Assembly (NCBI GenBank): GCA_031581485.1
Contig: JAVLBA010000044.1
Location: 1 to 22,593 of the forward strand
DNA from: BM506 sp031581485
GTDB taxonomy: Bacteria > Desulfobacterota > Desulfobulbia > Desulfobulbales > SURF-16
Direction: 5' to 3'
DNA length: 22,593 bases
In this document: piece after piece, positions 8,055-15,752 of the stretch
Numbering within the stretch: the first letter of the stretch is position 1
How the letters are laid out: each line of letters starts with the position of its first letter
Translations under genes and position numbers: made by a program
Notes under the pieces: model-generated
Told to the model about the DNA's origin: nothing
Seen by the model: the letters and a program-made list of their open reading frames with translations, nothing else
Database searches by the model: none

Positions 8055-8098
8055 AAAAAAAAAGGGCTGGATGATTTTTCATCCAGCCCTTTTTTTTT
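8055..8098. terminator. Strong bidirectional intrinsic terminator
   Basis: Nine A (8055-8063), a perfect 11-bp stem GGGCTGGATGA (8064-8074) / TCATCCAGCCC (8079-8089) with a TTTT loop, then nine T (8090-8098). The A/T tracts make it functional in both directions, and it sits between the converging aminotransferase and the minus-strand carbonic-anhydrase-like gene. Confidence 0.95.
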
Positions 8099-8109
8099 GA
8101 TGATGGTTA

Positions 8110-8895
8110 TCAGGGAGTTGGTTTTCTGCCCAGGGATTTTTTCAGCTCGGGCCGGAGATTGTTGGTAAGGGGCAGGCGCTGGAGGAAGTGGTCACGCCTT
8201 TCTCCATTAATATTAATGATAAGCAGTCTGTTGACGCCCTTGCCATAGTGGTTGGTAAGGTCAAGGACAGCACCAATAACCACAAGACGGCCGTCACGGA
8301 TACGGTCTTGGTAGCGTTTCATGGCCCTATCTACCTGATGATCGATATTGTTTTCAACAACCATGTGCACCCGTGCGGCCAAGGAAGGCTTCACCTTCTC
8401 TTTTTTGTCAACAGCCTCTCTGGCCGGCAAAACGAGATGGTCCAGGTCGGCCCGGGTTGCGGTGGGCAGGTTCTCATGTCCGCTCAAAAAAAGCGTGATG
8501 GCCTCACTGTCGGTGTTGCCGGTTATCAGCAAAATCGGGGAATGTAAAGAGAGAATCCCGTAATCAATGGCGCCTTGGGAGGTCACCATCTGGTTGGCCA
8601 GATTTCGAACACTGTGGATCTGGCCATGAGGCGAGGCAAGAATAAAGTGGGGCTCAACCCTGGCGTCTGAATCGGCGAGCCAGGTGATGTGGGGAGCCTG
8701 GTTAGGCATGGGGTTCTGGTTCTGCCTACTATCCCGGCCGGGTGACAGGTTTGTTTCCAGAATCTTTTGCAGGACGTCAAAGGGTGGGATGCCTACCCGA
8801 TGCTTGAGAACGGGACGCATCTCGGCATGAGCAGCGGTGTGGATGCTCATGAGAATGGAGATGAAAAAGATAATATGGGAGGAAAACTTCATCAT
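8110..8895 (-). CDS. Exported beta-carbonic-anhydrase-like protein lacking zinc ligands
   Basis: 261 residues from the chosen ATG at 8895, which has AAAGG about 6 nt upstream; an in-frame GTG at 8925 would add ten residues before the signal. The N-terminus MMKFSSHIIFFISILMSI, ending TAAHA, is a clear signal peptide, so the protein is exported. The body follows the beta-carbonic-anhydrase layout. LADSDARVEPHFI (73-85) aligns with the family C(A/S)DSRVPPELIF block, SVRNLANQM (95-103) with VVRNAGN, GAIDYGILSLHSPILLITGNTDSEAI (108-133) with GSLEYAVEHLGVPLIVVLGHTDCGAV, and VVENNIDHQV to LVVIGAVLDL (179-213) with the C-terminal VGAVYDL block. The zinc ligands appear replaced: first Cys by Leu73, His by Asn127, second Cys by Ser130. 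The Asp77/Arg79 dyad is kept. Carbonic anhydrase activity is therefore unlikely; the actual role is unknown. Confidence 0.78.
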   Translation of the reverse strand: MMKFSSHIIFFISILMSIHTAAHAEMRPVLKHRVGIPPFDVLQKILETNLSPGRDSRQNQNPMPNQAPHITWLADSDARVEPHFILASPHGQIHSVRNLANQMVTSQGAIDYGILSLHSPILLITGNTDSEAITLFLSGHENLPTATRADLDHLVLPAREAVDKKEKVKPSLAARVHMVVENNIDHQVDRAMKRYQDRIRDGRLVVIGAVLDLTNHYGKGVNRLLIININGERRDHFLQRLPLTNNLRPELKKSLGRKPTP

Positions 8896-9114
8896 GGCAG
8901 GCCTTTGGCTTGAATTTATGGGCACCCATCCTCATGGGCCCTGCCCCGTTGGAGAGGGCTTGTGGAAACGGTGGCGTGCCGGTCAGATAAAACAAGGTAC
9001 CCGGACAGCGGCCTCCTCGGTGGGGTCTATTAATGACTCTCGTCTACTCTTGTCGGCATGTTCGGCCATGGTCATAACTCTTTTCTTGGCACCATAATTT
9101 TAAAAAGCCCTGCC

Positions 9115-9143
9115 TTGACAAAGAAAATAGCCATACTTATTGT
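9115..9143 (+). promoter_or_regulatory. Predicted sigma70-type promoter for grpE-dnaK
   Basis: A perfect -35 TTGACA (9115-9120), a 17-bp spacer and TATTGT (9138-9143). It is the best plus-strand promoter match in the gap. It implies a leader of about 220 nt before the grpE GTG. Confidence 0.6.
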
Positions 9144-9357
9144 TGGGTTCAAGTTCGGATTTCTGGGGCGATATACTTTATCACTGTGTGATCCTTCAGG
9201 AAATTGATTTAAAGAGTCTCTATCTTATCTTCGTTATCTTGCCATCTTGTCGATGTGAGATGACCTGTATGGTAACCTTCTTGTCTGGGACATGAAAGTG
9301 GGACGTGCAGGGGCGGCCGGAAAGCGATTTGTCATAGTTTATTGCGCCATGTATCAT

Positions 9358-9363
9358 AGGAGG
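9358..9363 (+). promoter_or_regulatory. Consensus ribosome binding site setting the grpE GTG start
   Basis: AGGAGG is a full match to the Shine-Dalgarno consensus and lies 5 nt before GTG 9369, which decides this non-ATG start. Confidence 0.85.
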
Positions 9364-9368
9364 ATCTA

Positions 9369-9941
9369 GTGCCAGACAAAGAGAAAAATATTCAGGAGCC
9401 TGCCGAGCTGATGCCGGAGGTGGATGAATCTGGGGTGCAGGCAGAGACAGAGCAGGAGCCTGCGGAACACGTTGATGTTGATGAGCTGACCACGGCCCGT
9501 CAGGAAAAGCAGGACGTCAAAGACCAGCTGCTCAGGCTTGCCGCGGAGTTTGAAAATTATAGGAAGCGTATGGAACGGGACCGGTCAAGGGACCTGAAGT
9601 ATGCTGAAGAAAATCTCCTTAAAGAACTGTTGCCGGCCGTGGATAATCTTGAGCGGGCCATTGAGCAGGGGAAGAAATCTGATAATGTCACCGAGCTGTT
9701 GCAGGGTGTGGAGATGACCCTGAAAGGGATTGTTGCCACTCTGGAAAAATTTCAGGTCATCCCCCTGGAGTCCCTGGGCCAACCCTTTGATCCCAATCTG
9801 CATGAGGCCCTGGCCATGGATCACAGTGATCTGGTCCCTGAAAACCATGTCCTTGTGGAGTTTGAGAAGGGATACTACTATAAGGATAAGCTCCTCAGGC
9901 CAGCCAAAGTGGTTGTCTCCAAAGGGGCTGCTGCTGAGTAA
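9369..9941 (+). CDS. grpE: GrpE, nucleotide exchange factor of DnaK
   Basis: 190 residues, the usual length. It acts as a cytosolic dimer that releases ADP from DnaK and resets the chaperone cycle. The acidic, disordered N-terminus (1-40) precedes a long coiled coil (about 42-95) that contains the family motif LRLAAEFENYRKRMERD. PAVDNLERAIE follows, and the C-terminal beta-wing domain is shown by PFDPNLHEALAM and YYKDKLLRPAKVVVSKG. Translation begins at GTG behind a consensus AGGAGG. dnaK follows after 83 bp in the same direction with its own ribosome site, so the two are almost certainly one operon. In many bacteria hrcA precedes grpE; here it is absent and the neighbour is divergent. Confidence 0.95.
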   Translation: MPDKEKNIQEPAELMPEVDESGVQAETEQEPAEHVDVDELTTARQEKQDVKDQLLRLAAEFENYRKRMERDRSRDLKYAEENLLKELLPAVDNLERAIEQGKKSDNVTELLQGVEMTLKGIVATLEKFQVIPLESLGQPFDPNLHEALAMDHSDLVPENHVLVEFEKGYYYKDKLLRPAKVVVSKGAAAE

Positions 9942-10024
9942 TACTGCACAGGGGTGGATGAATACCTTGTGGTCACAACGACAACATTTGCATTGAACTA
10001 TATTTATTAAGGAGTCTACCAGTC

Positions 10025-11929
10025 ATGGGAAAAACAATCGGAATTGATCTTGGAACAACAAATTCCTGTGTTGCTGTAATGGAGGGCGGTGAAGCCATCG
10101 TTATTACCAACGCAGAGGGTAACAGAACAACACCGTCCGTGGTGGCCTTTTCTGATAGCGGCGAGCGCCTCTTGGGTCAGGTGGCAAGGCGGCAGGCGGT
10201 AACAAATCCTTCCCGCACCATCTTTGCCATGAAGCGTTTCATCGGGCGTAAATTCTCAGACCCTGAGGTCAAAAAATCCATTGAGCTGAGCCCCTTTAAG
10301 ATTGTTGATTCTAACGGGGAGCCTGCTGTTGAGGTGGAAGGCCAGGTCTATAGCGCGGCAGAACTTTCTGCCATGGTTCTCGGCAAGATGAAGCAGACTG
10401 CTGAGGAATATCTGGGCGAATCCGTCACGGATGCCGTTATTACGGTTCCTGCCTATTTTAATGACAGCCAGCGCCAGGCCACCAAGGATGCCGGCAAGAT
10501 CGCCGGCCTTAATGTGCAGCGCATTATCAACGAGCCTACAGCGGCCTCCCTGGCCTATGGCCTTGATAAAAAAGGGGAAGAGACCATTGTTGTTTTTGAT
10601 CTTGGTGGCGGCACCTTTGATGTTTCCATTCTGGAAATCGGTGACGGCGTCTTTGAGGTTAAATCCACCCATGGCGATACCTTCCTGGGCGGCGAAGATT
10701 TTGACATGCGCATAGTCAACTGGCTGGCCGATGAGTTTAAACGCGACCAGGGTATTGATCTGCGCAGTGATAAAATGGCCCTGCAGCGTCTGAAGGAAGA
10801 GGCGGAAAAGGCCAAGAAAGAGTTGTCCTCGGTCATGGAGACAGAGATCAATCTGCCCTTTATTACTGCAGACGCCTCCGGCCCTAAACATCTTAATATC
10901 AAGCTCTCTCGTTCCAAGCTGGAATCTCTGGTTGATGATCTTGTTGAACGGACCCTTGATCCCTGCCTCACCGCGCTCAAGGATGCCGGTGTTAGTGCCA
11001 GTGACATTGATGAGGTTATCCTTGTTGGCGGTATGACCCGCATGCCCAAGGTGCAGGCCAAGGTGAAGGAAATATTCGGCAAGGAGCCCAATAAGAGCGT
11101 CAATCCTGATGAGGTTGTCGCCATTGGCGCCGCCATTCAGGGCGGTGTTCTCAAGGGTGATGTCAAGGATGTCCTCCTTCTTGATGTGACCCCGCTTTCT
11201 CTTGGCATTGAGACCTTGGGCGGCGTGACCACCAAGCTCATTGAGAAAAATACCACCGTACCCACCAAGAAGAGTCAGGTCTTCTCCACAGCTGCTGATA
11301 ATCAGCCGGCTGTATCGATCCATGTGCTGCAGGGTGAACGTGAGATGGCCCGGGATAATAAGTCCATTGGTCGTTTCGAGCTTACTGATATCCCCCCTGC
11401 CCCCCGTGGCGTTCCGCAGATTGAAGTTACCTTTGATCTTGATGCCAATGGCATCCTGCACGTTTCTGCCAAGGATATGGGAACGGGCAAGGAGCAATCC
11501 ATCAAGATCACGGCCTCAAGTGGCCTCTCTGAGGAAGAGATTGAGCGCATGACGCGGGATGCCGAGGCCCATGCTGAGGAGGATAAGAAGCGCAAGGCTC
11601 TGGTTGAGGCCAAGAATAACGCCGACTCCCTGATCTATGGTACGGAGAAAAGCCTTAAAGAGGTTGGTGATAAGGTAGATGACGAGACCAAGACAAAGGT
11701 GGAAAGCGCCATTGAGGCCGTCAAGAAAAGTATCGAAGGTGATGATGTGGAGGCCATTAAGGCCGCCACTGAGGAATTGACCCAGGCCTCGCATAAGCTT
11801 GCCGAGATTATGTATGCCAAGGCCTCTGAGGGTGAGGGGCAAACCGGCCCAGAAGGACCTGCTGCAGGTGGTTCTGAGAAGGGCGAGGACGAGGATGTCG
11901 TTGATGCCGACTATGAAGATGTGAAATAA
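10025..11929 (+). CDS. dnaK: DnaK (Hsp70) chaperone
   Basis: 634 residues, the standard bacterial length. The N-terminal ATPase domain starts with IGIDLGTTNSCVAVMEGG (5-22, phosphate loop 1) and contains VPAYFNDSQRQATKDAGKIAG, the second phosphate loop FDLGGGTFDVSILEIGDG and the adenosine motif ILVGGMTRMPKVQ. The segment MKRFIGRKFSDPEV is the insertion typical of Gram-negative DnaK. The conserved linker VLLLDVTPLSLGIETLGG lies near residues 381-398, followed by the substrate-binding beta domain and the helical lid. The acidic tail ends EDVVDADYEDVK, the co-chaperone-docking type end. AAGGAG (10009-10014) lies 10 nt before the ATG. GrpE is encoded directly upstream; no dnaJ follows in the window, since a strong terminator and trpS come next. 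Confidence 0.98.
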   Translation: MGKTIGIDLGTTNSCVAVMEGGEAIVITNAEGNRTTPSVVAFSDSGERLLGQVARRQAVTNPSRTIFAMKRFIGRKFSDPEVKKSIELSPFKIVDSNGEPAVEVEGQVYSAAELSAMVLGKMKQTAEEYLGESVTDAVITVPAYFNDSQRQATKDAGKIAGLNVQRIINEPTAASLAYGLDKKGEETIVVFDLGGGTFDVSILEIGDGVFEVKSTHGDTFLGGEDFDMRIVNWLADEFKRDQGIDLRSDKMALQRLKEEAEKAKKELSSVMETEINLPFITADASGPKHLNIKLSRSKLESLVDDLVERTLDPCLTALKDAGVSASDIDEVILVGGMTRMPKVQAKVKEIFGKEPNKSVNPDEVVAIGAAIQGGVLKGDVKDVLLLDVTPLSLGIETLGGVTTKLIEKNTTVPTKKSQVFSTAADNQPAVSIHVLQGEREMARDNKSIGRFELTDIPPAPRGVPQIEVTFDLDANGILHVSAKDMGTGKEQSIKITASSGLSEEEIERMTRDAEAHAEEDKKRKALVEAKNNADSLIYGTEKSLKEVGDKVDDETKTKVESAIEAVKKSIEGDDVEAIKAATEELTQASHKLAEIMYAKASEGEGQTGPEGPAAGGSEKGEDEDVVDADYEDVK

Positions 11930-11970
11930 CGGCTACTTCTAACGGCTCTTTCAAAAAAAGAAGGAAGTGG

Positions 11971-12007
11971 AAAAGGGGTGGGGGAGATATCCTCCACCCC
12001 TTTTTTT
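11971..12007 (+). terminator. Intrinsic terminator of grpE-dnaK
   Basis: GGGGTGGGGGA (11975-11985) pairs with TCCTCCACCCC (11990-12000) through 11 positions with one G-U pair and a GATA loop. The stem is extended by AAAA/TTTT, and seven T follow (12001-12007). Confidence 0.93.
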
Positions 12008-12102
12008 ATGAAAAACACTTTATAAGTCTCATCCTTTGTGGTCTATGGGTGTCATCGTTGATTTTGTCTGTGCACTAATAATCTGAAAATAAATAGAATA
12101 AA

Positions 12103-13068
12103 ATGAGAATATTGTCAGGTATCCAGCCCTCTGGAAAACTTCATATCGGCAATTACTTCGGCATGATGAAGCCGATGATTGAAAATATGGACAAGGCTGA
12201 ACTCTATGCCTTTATCGTAAATCTCCATGCCCTCACTTCGGTACAGGATAAAGAGGCCTTGCAGCGTGACACCCTGGGGGCGGCTGCTGATTTTCTGGCC
12301 CTGGGCCTGGATCCTGAGCGCTGCGTATTCTGGGTCCAGTCTGACGTGCCGGAGGTGACTGAGCTCATGTGGTATCTTTCCACCATGACCCCCATGGGTC
12401 TGTTGGAGCGCTGCCACTCTTACAAGGATAAGGTGAGCAGGGGTATCGCTCCCTCCCATGGCCTTTTTTCCTATCCTGTTCTCATGGCGGCGGATATCCT
12501 TCTCTTTCAGGCCGATATTGTGCCGGTGGGCAAAGACCAGAAGCAGCATCTGGAGGTGGCCCGCGATATCGCCATCAAGTTTAACAATACCTTTGGCGAC
12601 ACCTTTGTGGTGCCGGAACCGCAGATCTCGGAGACCCTGGCCACGGTCCCTGGCACGGATGGGCAGAAGATGTCCAAATCCTACGGTAATACCATCGGTA
12701 TTTTTTTAAATCAGCAGGAGTTGAAGAAGCGGGTCATGTCCATTGTCACTGATTCATCTCCTGTTGAGGAGCCGAAGGATCCGGAGGCGTGCAATCTTTA
12801 TAATATCTTGAAACTTTTTGCCCCGCCAGAGCGCGTTGTGGAGATTCACGACCTCTATGTCCATGGGGGGGCTGCCTACGGCTATCTGAAGCTTGAACTG
12901 GTTGATATTCTCTGGGATTATTTTCGGGAGGCCCGGCAGAAGAGGGAGGCCCTGGCGGCTGATCCCGGCTATCTCCGCGAGATCCTGGCCAAGGGGGCCG
13001 ATAAGGCCCGGCAGAAGGCGAGTCTCACTCTTGACCTGGTTCGTGAGCGTATTGGCATCTCTTATTGA
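12103..13068 (+). CDS. trpS: Tryptophanyl-tRNA synthetase
   Basis: Class Ic aminoacyl-tRNA synthetase charging tRNA-Trp; cytosolic dimer. 321 residues, near the short bacterial form (about 325-335). Both class I signatures are present: HIGN (14-17, HIGH-type) in SGKLHIGNYFG and KMSKS (189-193) in DGQKMSKSYGN. HSYKDK, APSHGLFSYPVLMAADILLF and VPVGKDQKQHLEVARDIA are typical TrpRS blocks lining the Trp and ATP site. The start ATG has no recognisable ribosome site in an A/T-rich leader (about 12080-12102). The N-terminus matches the family exactly (MRILSGIQPSG), so the start is trusted, and translation may use a very short or structure-free leader. It stands alone between two terminators. Confidence 0.96.
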   Translation: MRILSGIQPSGKLHIGNYFGMMKPMIENMDKAELYAFIVNLHALTSVQDKEALQRDTLGAAADFLALGLDPERCVFWVQSDVPEVTELMWYLSTMTPMGLLERCHSYKDKVSRGIAPSHGLFSYPVLMAADILLFQADIVPVGKDQKQHLEVARDIAIKFNNTFGDTFVVPEPQISETLATVPGTDGQKMSKSYGNTIGIFLNQQELKKRVMSIVTDSSPVEEPKDPEACNLYNILKLFAPPERVVEIHDLYVHGGAAYGYLKLELVDILWDYFREARQKREALAADPGYLREILAKGADKARQKASLTLDLVRERIGISY

Positions 13069-13127
13069 TCAGCGGCATGTCCGGCGCCTCAGGACAATAT
13101 GAAAATGGACCTGGATTTGTTTGATGG

Positions 13128-13161
13128 GCCGTCTCCTTTTTTTTGGGAGGCGGCTTTTTTT
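13128..13161 (+). terminator. Intrinsic terminator of trpS
   Basis: GCCGTCTCC (13128-13136) and GGAGGCGGC (13146-13154) pair with one G-U and a T-rich 9-nt loop, followed by seven T (13155-13161). Confidence 0.88.
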
Positions 13162-13406
13162 ATGTCATTATTTTGACTGCTTGCCGGCTCAGCAACCTTG
13201 ATCAGGAAAAAAATGCCTATTGCTCTGACTGTCGAAGATTTTGGTCAAGGATTTTCCCGGTCAAGGGGAATTTGTTTCATTTTAAAGAGATGGTTTCTCA
13301 GGGAGTTAATCGTCGCAGGCGACAATAGTGGTCTTTTTCTGGAGTGGTGGCATGAAAATAGCTTCTTTATTTCGGTGTCAATTGTCCATAGGGGGAAGAT
13401 ATCAAT

Positions 13407-13411
13407 AAGGA
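13407..13411 (+). promoter_or_regulatory. Ribosome binding site choosing ATG 13418
   Basis: AAGGA ends 6 nt before ATG 13418 and directly abuts an earlier in-frame ATG at 13412, which is too close to be used. This favours the later start. Confidence 0.65.
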
Positions 13412-13417
13412 ATGCGC

Positions 13418-14440
13418 ATGGGAAATGAACCAAGAAATAGTCATTATAAAAAAACAACGGAGAGGGGGCTTGATGATCTGCTGGCTGAGTTGCAGCAACT
13501 CAAGGAGAAGGCGGATCGGCTGGTACTTCTTAATGATCTCCATGTGAGATTGGCCAGCGCTGTTGATTTGCCAAGTCTGATTGATGCCTTCTCGCTCTGG
13601 TTGATGCCCCTGGTTTCCCATGAATTAATGGCCTTCGATGCCCCGGGGAATAAGCGGCGTCATGTCTGCTGTTCCTGCCATGGTCCGGAAAGATTGCATC
13701 TGGTTGGGCTGACGGAGAGGCTTTTTTGCGATGCCCGTCATCTGGCGGTCCTCTGCAAGTGGAAGGAGGGCGATTTTTTTATTCATAATTGGCCTGTGGA
13801 TTTTGAAAGTGTAAGCGGCATTGTCCTGGTGATGCGTCAGAAGCAACAATTGACCGACGCTGAACAGGAAATGATCGTTGATGCCCTTACGGTTCTCTCA
13901 GAACCCTTGCAGAGGGTTCTGGCCTATGAGGAGCTTTTTGTGCAGGCCAAGAGCGATGCCCTTACGGGTCTGGCAAACCGCCGGGTTTTTGAAGATCGCC
14001 TTGGTCCCCTCATGGACAGCGCCAGCAGGTATGGTCATGCCTTGACCCTGGTTAGTATGGATCTTGATTATTTTAAACAGCTTAATGACAATCTTGGCCA
14101 TTCCAGCGGTGATGAGGTTCTCAAAAAGGTGGCCACCACCTTTGCTGCCATGATCCGTACTTCCGATATTCTGGTGCGGATGGGTGGTGATGAGTTCATG
14201 CTGGTCTTGCCAGATACGGATCTCGCTTCTGCCCGGATCCTTGCTGAGCGCCTCTGCAAGGCTGTGGATAATCTGCAGATTTATTCCACTGTCGACCTGA
14301 AGCTGGGAGTGAGCATCGGCCTGAGTCAGTGGCAGCCCGGGATGACGGAGGATGCGTGGCTGGAGAGGGTGGATGAACTCCTTTATGAGGCTAAGGGCCG
14401 TGGACGCAACCAGGTATATGGTGAGTCCAGCATGGCTTAA
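13418..14440 (+). CDS. Diguanylate cyclase (GGDEF) with an unrecognised N-terminal sensor region
   Basis: 340 residues from ATG 13418. The C-terminal GGDEF domain (about 173-335) would make c-di-GMP from two GTP. It has DALTGLANRR at its start, the Mg/GTP segment SMDLDYFKQLNDNLGHSSGDEVL, an intact GGDEF at 256-260 and a product-inhibition I-site, RTSD (247-250), exactly five residues upstream. The enzyme is thus predicted to be active and feedback-inhibited. The N-terminal 170 residues begin with a short coiled coil (about 18-42), followed by a GAF-like-sized region containing HVCCSCH (82-88) and further cysteines at 104 and 113. This could be a metal or redox sensor, but I cannot assign the fold. 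No membrane segment is present, so it is cytosolic. A long palindrome follows the stop codon. Confidence 0.92.
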   Translation: MGNEPRNSHYKKTTERGLDDLLAELQQLKEKADRLVLLNDLHVRLASAVDLPSLIDAFSLWLMPLVSHELMAFDAPGNKRRHVCCSCHGPERLHLVGLTERLFCDARHLAVLCKWKEGDFFIHNWPVDFESVSGIVLVMRQKQQLTDAEQEMIVDALTVLSEPLQRVLAYEELFVQAKSDALTGLANRRVFEDRLGPLMDSASRYGHALTLVSMDLDYFKQLNDNLGHSSGDEVLKKVATTFAAMIRTSDILVRMGGDEFMLVLPDTDLASARILAERLCKAVDNLQIYSTVDLKLGVSIGLSQWQPGMTEDAWLERVDELLYEAKGRGRNQVYGESSMA

Positions 14441-14462
14441 AAAAGGCTGGATTTATGAGAGG

Positions 14463-14502
14463 AAAATAGGGGAAGATGACATATGTCATTTTCCCCTATT
14501 TT
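14463..14502. terminator. 40-nt near-perfect palindrome, probable terminator before serA
   Basis: Two 20-nt arms (14463-14482 and 14483-14502) are complementary with a single G-U pair. The arms begin AAAATAGGGGAA and end TTCCCCTATTTT. The RNA would fold into a tight hairpin followed by a T-rich stretch. It starts 22 nt after the diguanylate cyclase stop and ends 20 nt before the serA ATG. Confidence 0.75.
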
Positions 14503-14522
14503 TATTATCTCCAGGACTTCTG

Positions 14523-15692
14523 ATGCGTATCAGGGTTATTGATAAAATCGCCCCAGAGGGGCTCGATCTGTTCCCGGAGACATATCGGGTCGGCCCGGCA
14601 ATGGAGAACCCGGATGCCATTGTGGTGCGGAGCTCACCGGTTAATGTGGAGGCGTATCCTGCCCTGCTTGCCGTGGCCCGAGCCGGGGCCGGTGTCAACA
14701 ATATCACCGTGGCTCGGGCCACGGAACTGGGGATCCCTGTTTTTAATACCCCAGGGGCCAATGCCAATGCCGTGGCCGAGCTTGTCATGGTGATGGCTGG
14801 TATGGGGGCCCGCAATATCAACCAGGCGATTCATTTTTGCCTTGGCCTTGCCGGCCGGCCGGAAGAAGAAATGCAGCGGGCGGTGGAAGAGCGCAAGAGC
14901 GCCTTTCGCGGCACCGAACTGGCGGGCAAAACCCTGGGGGTGTTGGGCCTTGGACAGATCGGGGTGCTGGTTGCCAATAAGGGGCTCAGGCAGCAGATGC
15001 GCACCCTTGCCTATGACCCGGCCCCCACCCTGGAGAACATGCATCGTCTTTCCTCAAAGGTCAGTCTCTGCCGTTCTCTGTCGGCACTTCTTGCTGTTGC
15101 CCATGTTTTGTCTGTGCATGTCCCTCTCACTGCAAAGACAAAAGGGATGATCAACAGCAAAATTCTGGATCAGCTTCCCCATGGCGCCATGCTTATCAAC
15201 TATGCCCGCGGACCGGTGGTGGTTGAGGAGGATGTGAGGCACGCCCTTGATTCCGGTAGATTGGCCATCTATATTACTGATTTTCCATCTGAAAAAATGC
15301 TGGGCCATCCCCAGGTCCTGACCACGCCCCATCTGGGTGCCTCCACCGAAGAATCAGAAGAGCAATGTGCCACCATGGCGGTGCAGGAACTCGTTGATTA
15401 TCTGCAGTTCGGCTCCGTGCTGCGCAGTGTCAATTTCCCGACAGCGGCATCTGTGCCCGGCAGTCAGGTCCATACCCGGCTGATTATGATTAATCGTGAT
15501 CGACCTGGAATGATCGGTTTTGCCTCACAGACCTTGGGAGAGGCAGGCATTAATATTGCCAGTTACCTCAATGAGAGTAATGGGGTGATCGGCTATAATA
15601 TCATCGATCTGGAATCCCCTGTTCTTGCTGAAACCCTTGCTCAAATCCAAGGCCATGAAGATGTGATTCGGCTGCGGACCATCATTTTTTAA
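14523..15692 (+). CDS. serA: D-3-phosphoglycerate dehydrogenase with ACT domain
   Basis: Oxidises 3-phosphoglycerate with NAD+, the first step of serine synthesis. 389 residues from ATG 14523; the frame is open further upstream, but only this ATG has a ribosome site (AGGA 14513-14516, 6 nt away) and the N-terminus MRIRVIDKIAPEG fits the family. Features in order are the substrate-binding GAGVNNITV (55-63), the NAD+ motif GVLGLGQIG (139-147), NYARGPVVVEE with catalytic Arg229, FPSE with Glu257, and TPHLGAST with His270. A C-terminal ACT domain (about 317-389, opening RLIMINRDRPGMIG) suggests serine feedback, as in E. coli-type SerA. It is of the short type without the long intervening domain. 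Other 2-hydroxyacid dehydrogenases are possible, but the ACT tail favours SerA. Confidence 0.9.
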   Translation: MRIRVIDKIAPEGLDLFPETYRVGPAMENPDAIVVRSSPVNVEAYPALLAVARAGAGVNNITVARATELGIPVFNTPGANANAVAELVMVMAGMGARNINQAIHFCLGLAGRPEEEMQRAVEERKSAFRGTELAGKTLGVLGLGQIGVLVANKGLRQQMRTLAYDPAPTLENMHRLSSKVSLCRSLSALLAVAHVLSVHVPLTAKTKGMINSKILDQLPHGAMLINYARGPVVVEEDVRHALDSGRLAIYITDFPSEKMLGHPQVLTTPHLGASTEESEEQCATMAVQELVDYLQFGSVLRSVNFPTAASVPGSQVHTRLIMINRDRPGMIGFASQTLGEAGINIASYLNESNGVIGYNIIDLESPVLAETLAQIQGHEDVIRLRTIIF

Positions 15693-15712
15693 GACCTTTT
15701 GTATTCTCTGGA

Positions 15713-15726
15713 AGCCGCTTTTCTGC
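15713..15726 (+). repeat. 14-bp direct repeat, copy 1, upstream of clpB
   Basis: AGCCGCTTTTCTGC, identical to the copy at 15789-15802. The two copies start 76 bp apart and flank a TTGACA box at 15753-15758. Confidence 0.8.
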
Positions 15727-15752
15727 TTTTTGGTGAGGGCAAAGGCAAGATC

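Larger units (their letters stand above)
8896..9368. other. 473-bp divergent intergenic region before grpE
   Basis: Separates the minus-strand carbonic-anhydrase-like gene from plus-strand grpE. It contains a good plus-strand promoter (9115-9143) and then a leader of about 220 nt with no gene. A small palindrome ATCACTGTGTGAT (9180-9192) lies about 30 nt after the predicted start of transcription. A CCCAT/ATGGG mini-hairpin (8925-8938) precedes the minus-strand gene. No CIRCE element is visible. Confidence 0.5.
13069..13417 (+). other. 349-bp gap between trpS and the diguanylate cyclase gene
   Basis: The first part holds the trpS terminator. Beyond it, GGTCAAGG occurs twice (13243-13250 and 13259-13266) with a 16-bp period, which could be an operator. 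A small GTCGC/GCGAC hairpin lies near 13312-13323. No gene or convincing promoter boxes are seen. Confidence 0.4.

Noticed and set aside
7124..8056. 310-codon minus-strand open frame opposite the aminotransferase
   Set aside because: It is a shadow of a well-supported gene, with low-complexity translation and its start within the terminator region.
8896..9368. CIRCE operator (TTAGCACTC-N9-GAGTGCTAA) upstream of grpE
   Set aside because: Neither half-site is found in the gap.
10256..11497. Long open frame on the minus strand opposite dnaK
   Set aside because: It is a codon-bias shadow of dnaK; the product has no recognisable family and dnaK is certain.
14352..14522. Extended N-terminus of SerA overlapping the diguanylate cyclase gene
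   Set aside because: It would run through the cyclase end and the palindrome; the family N-terminus and the ribosome site point to ATG 14523.
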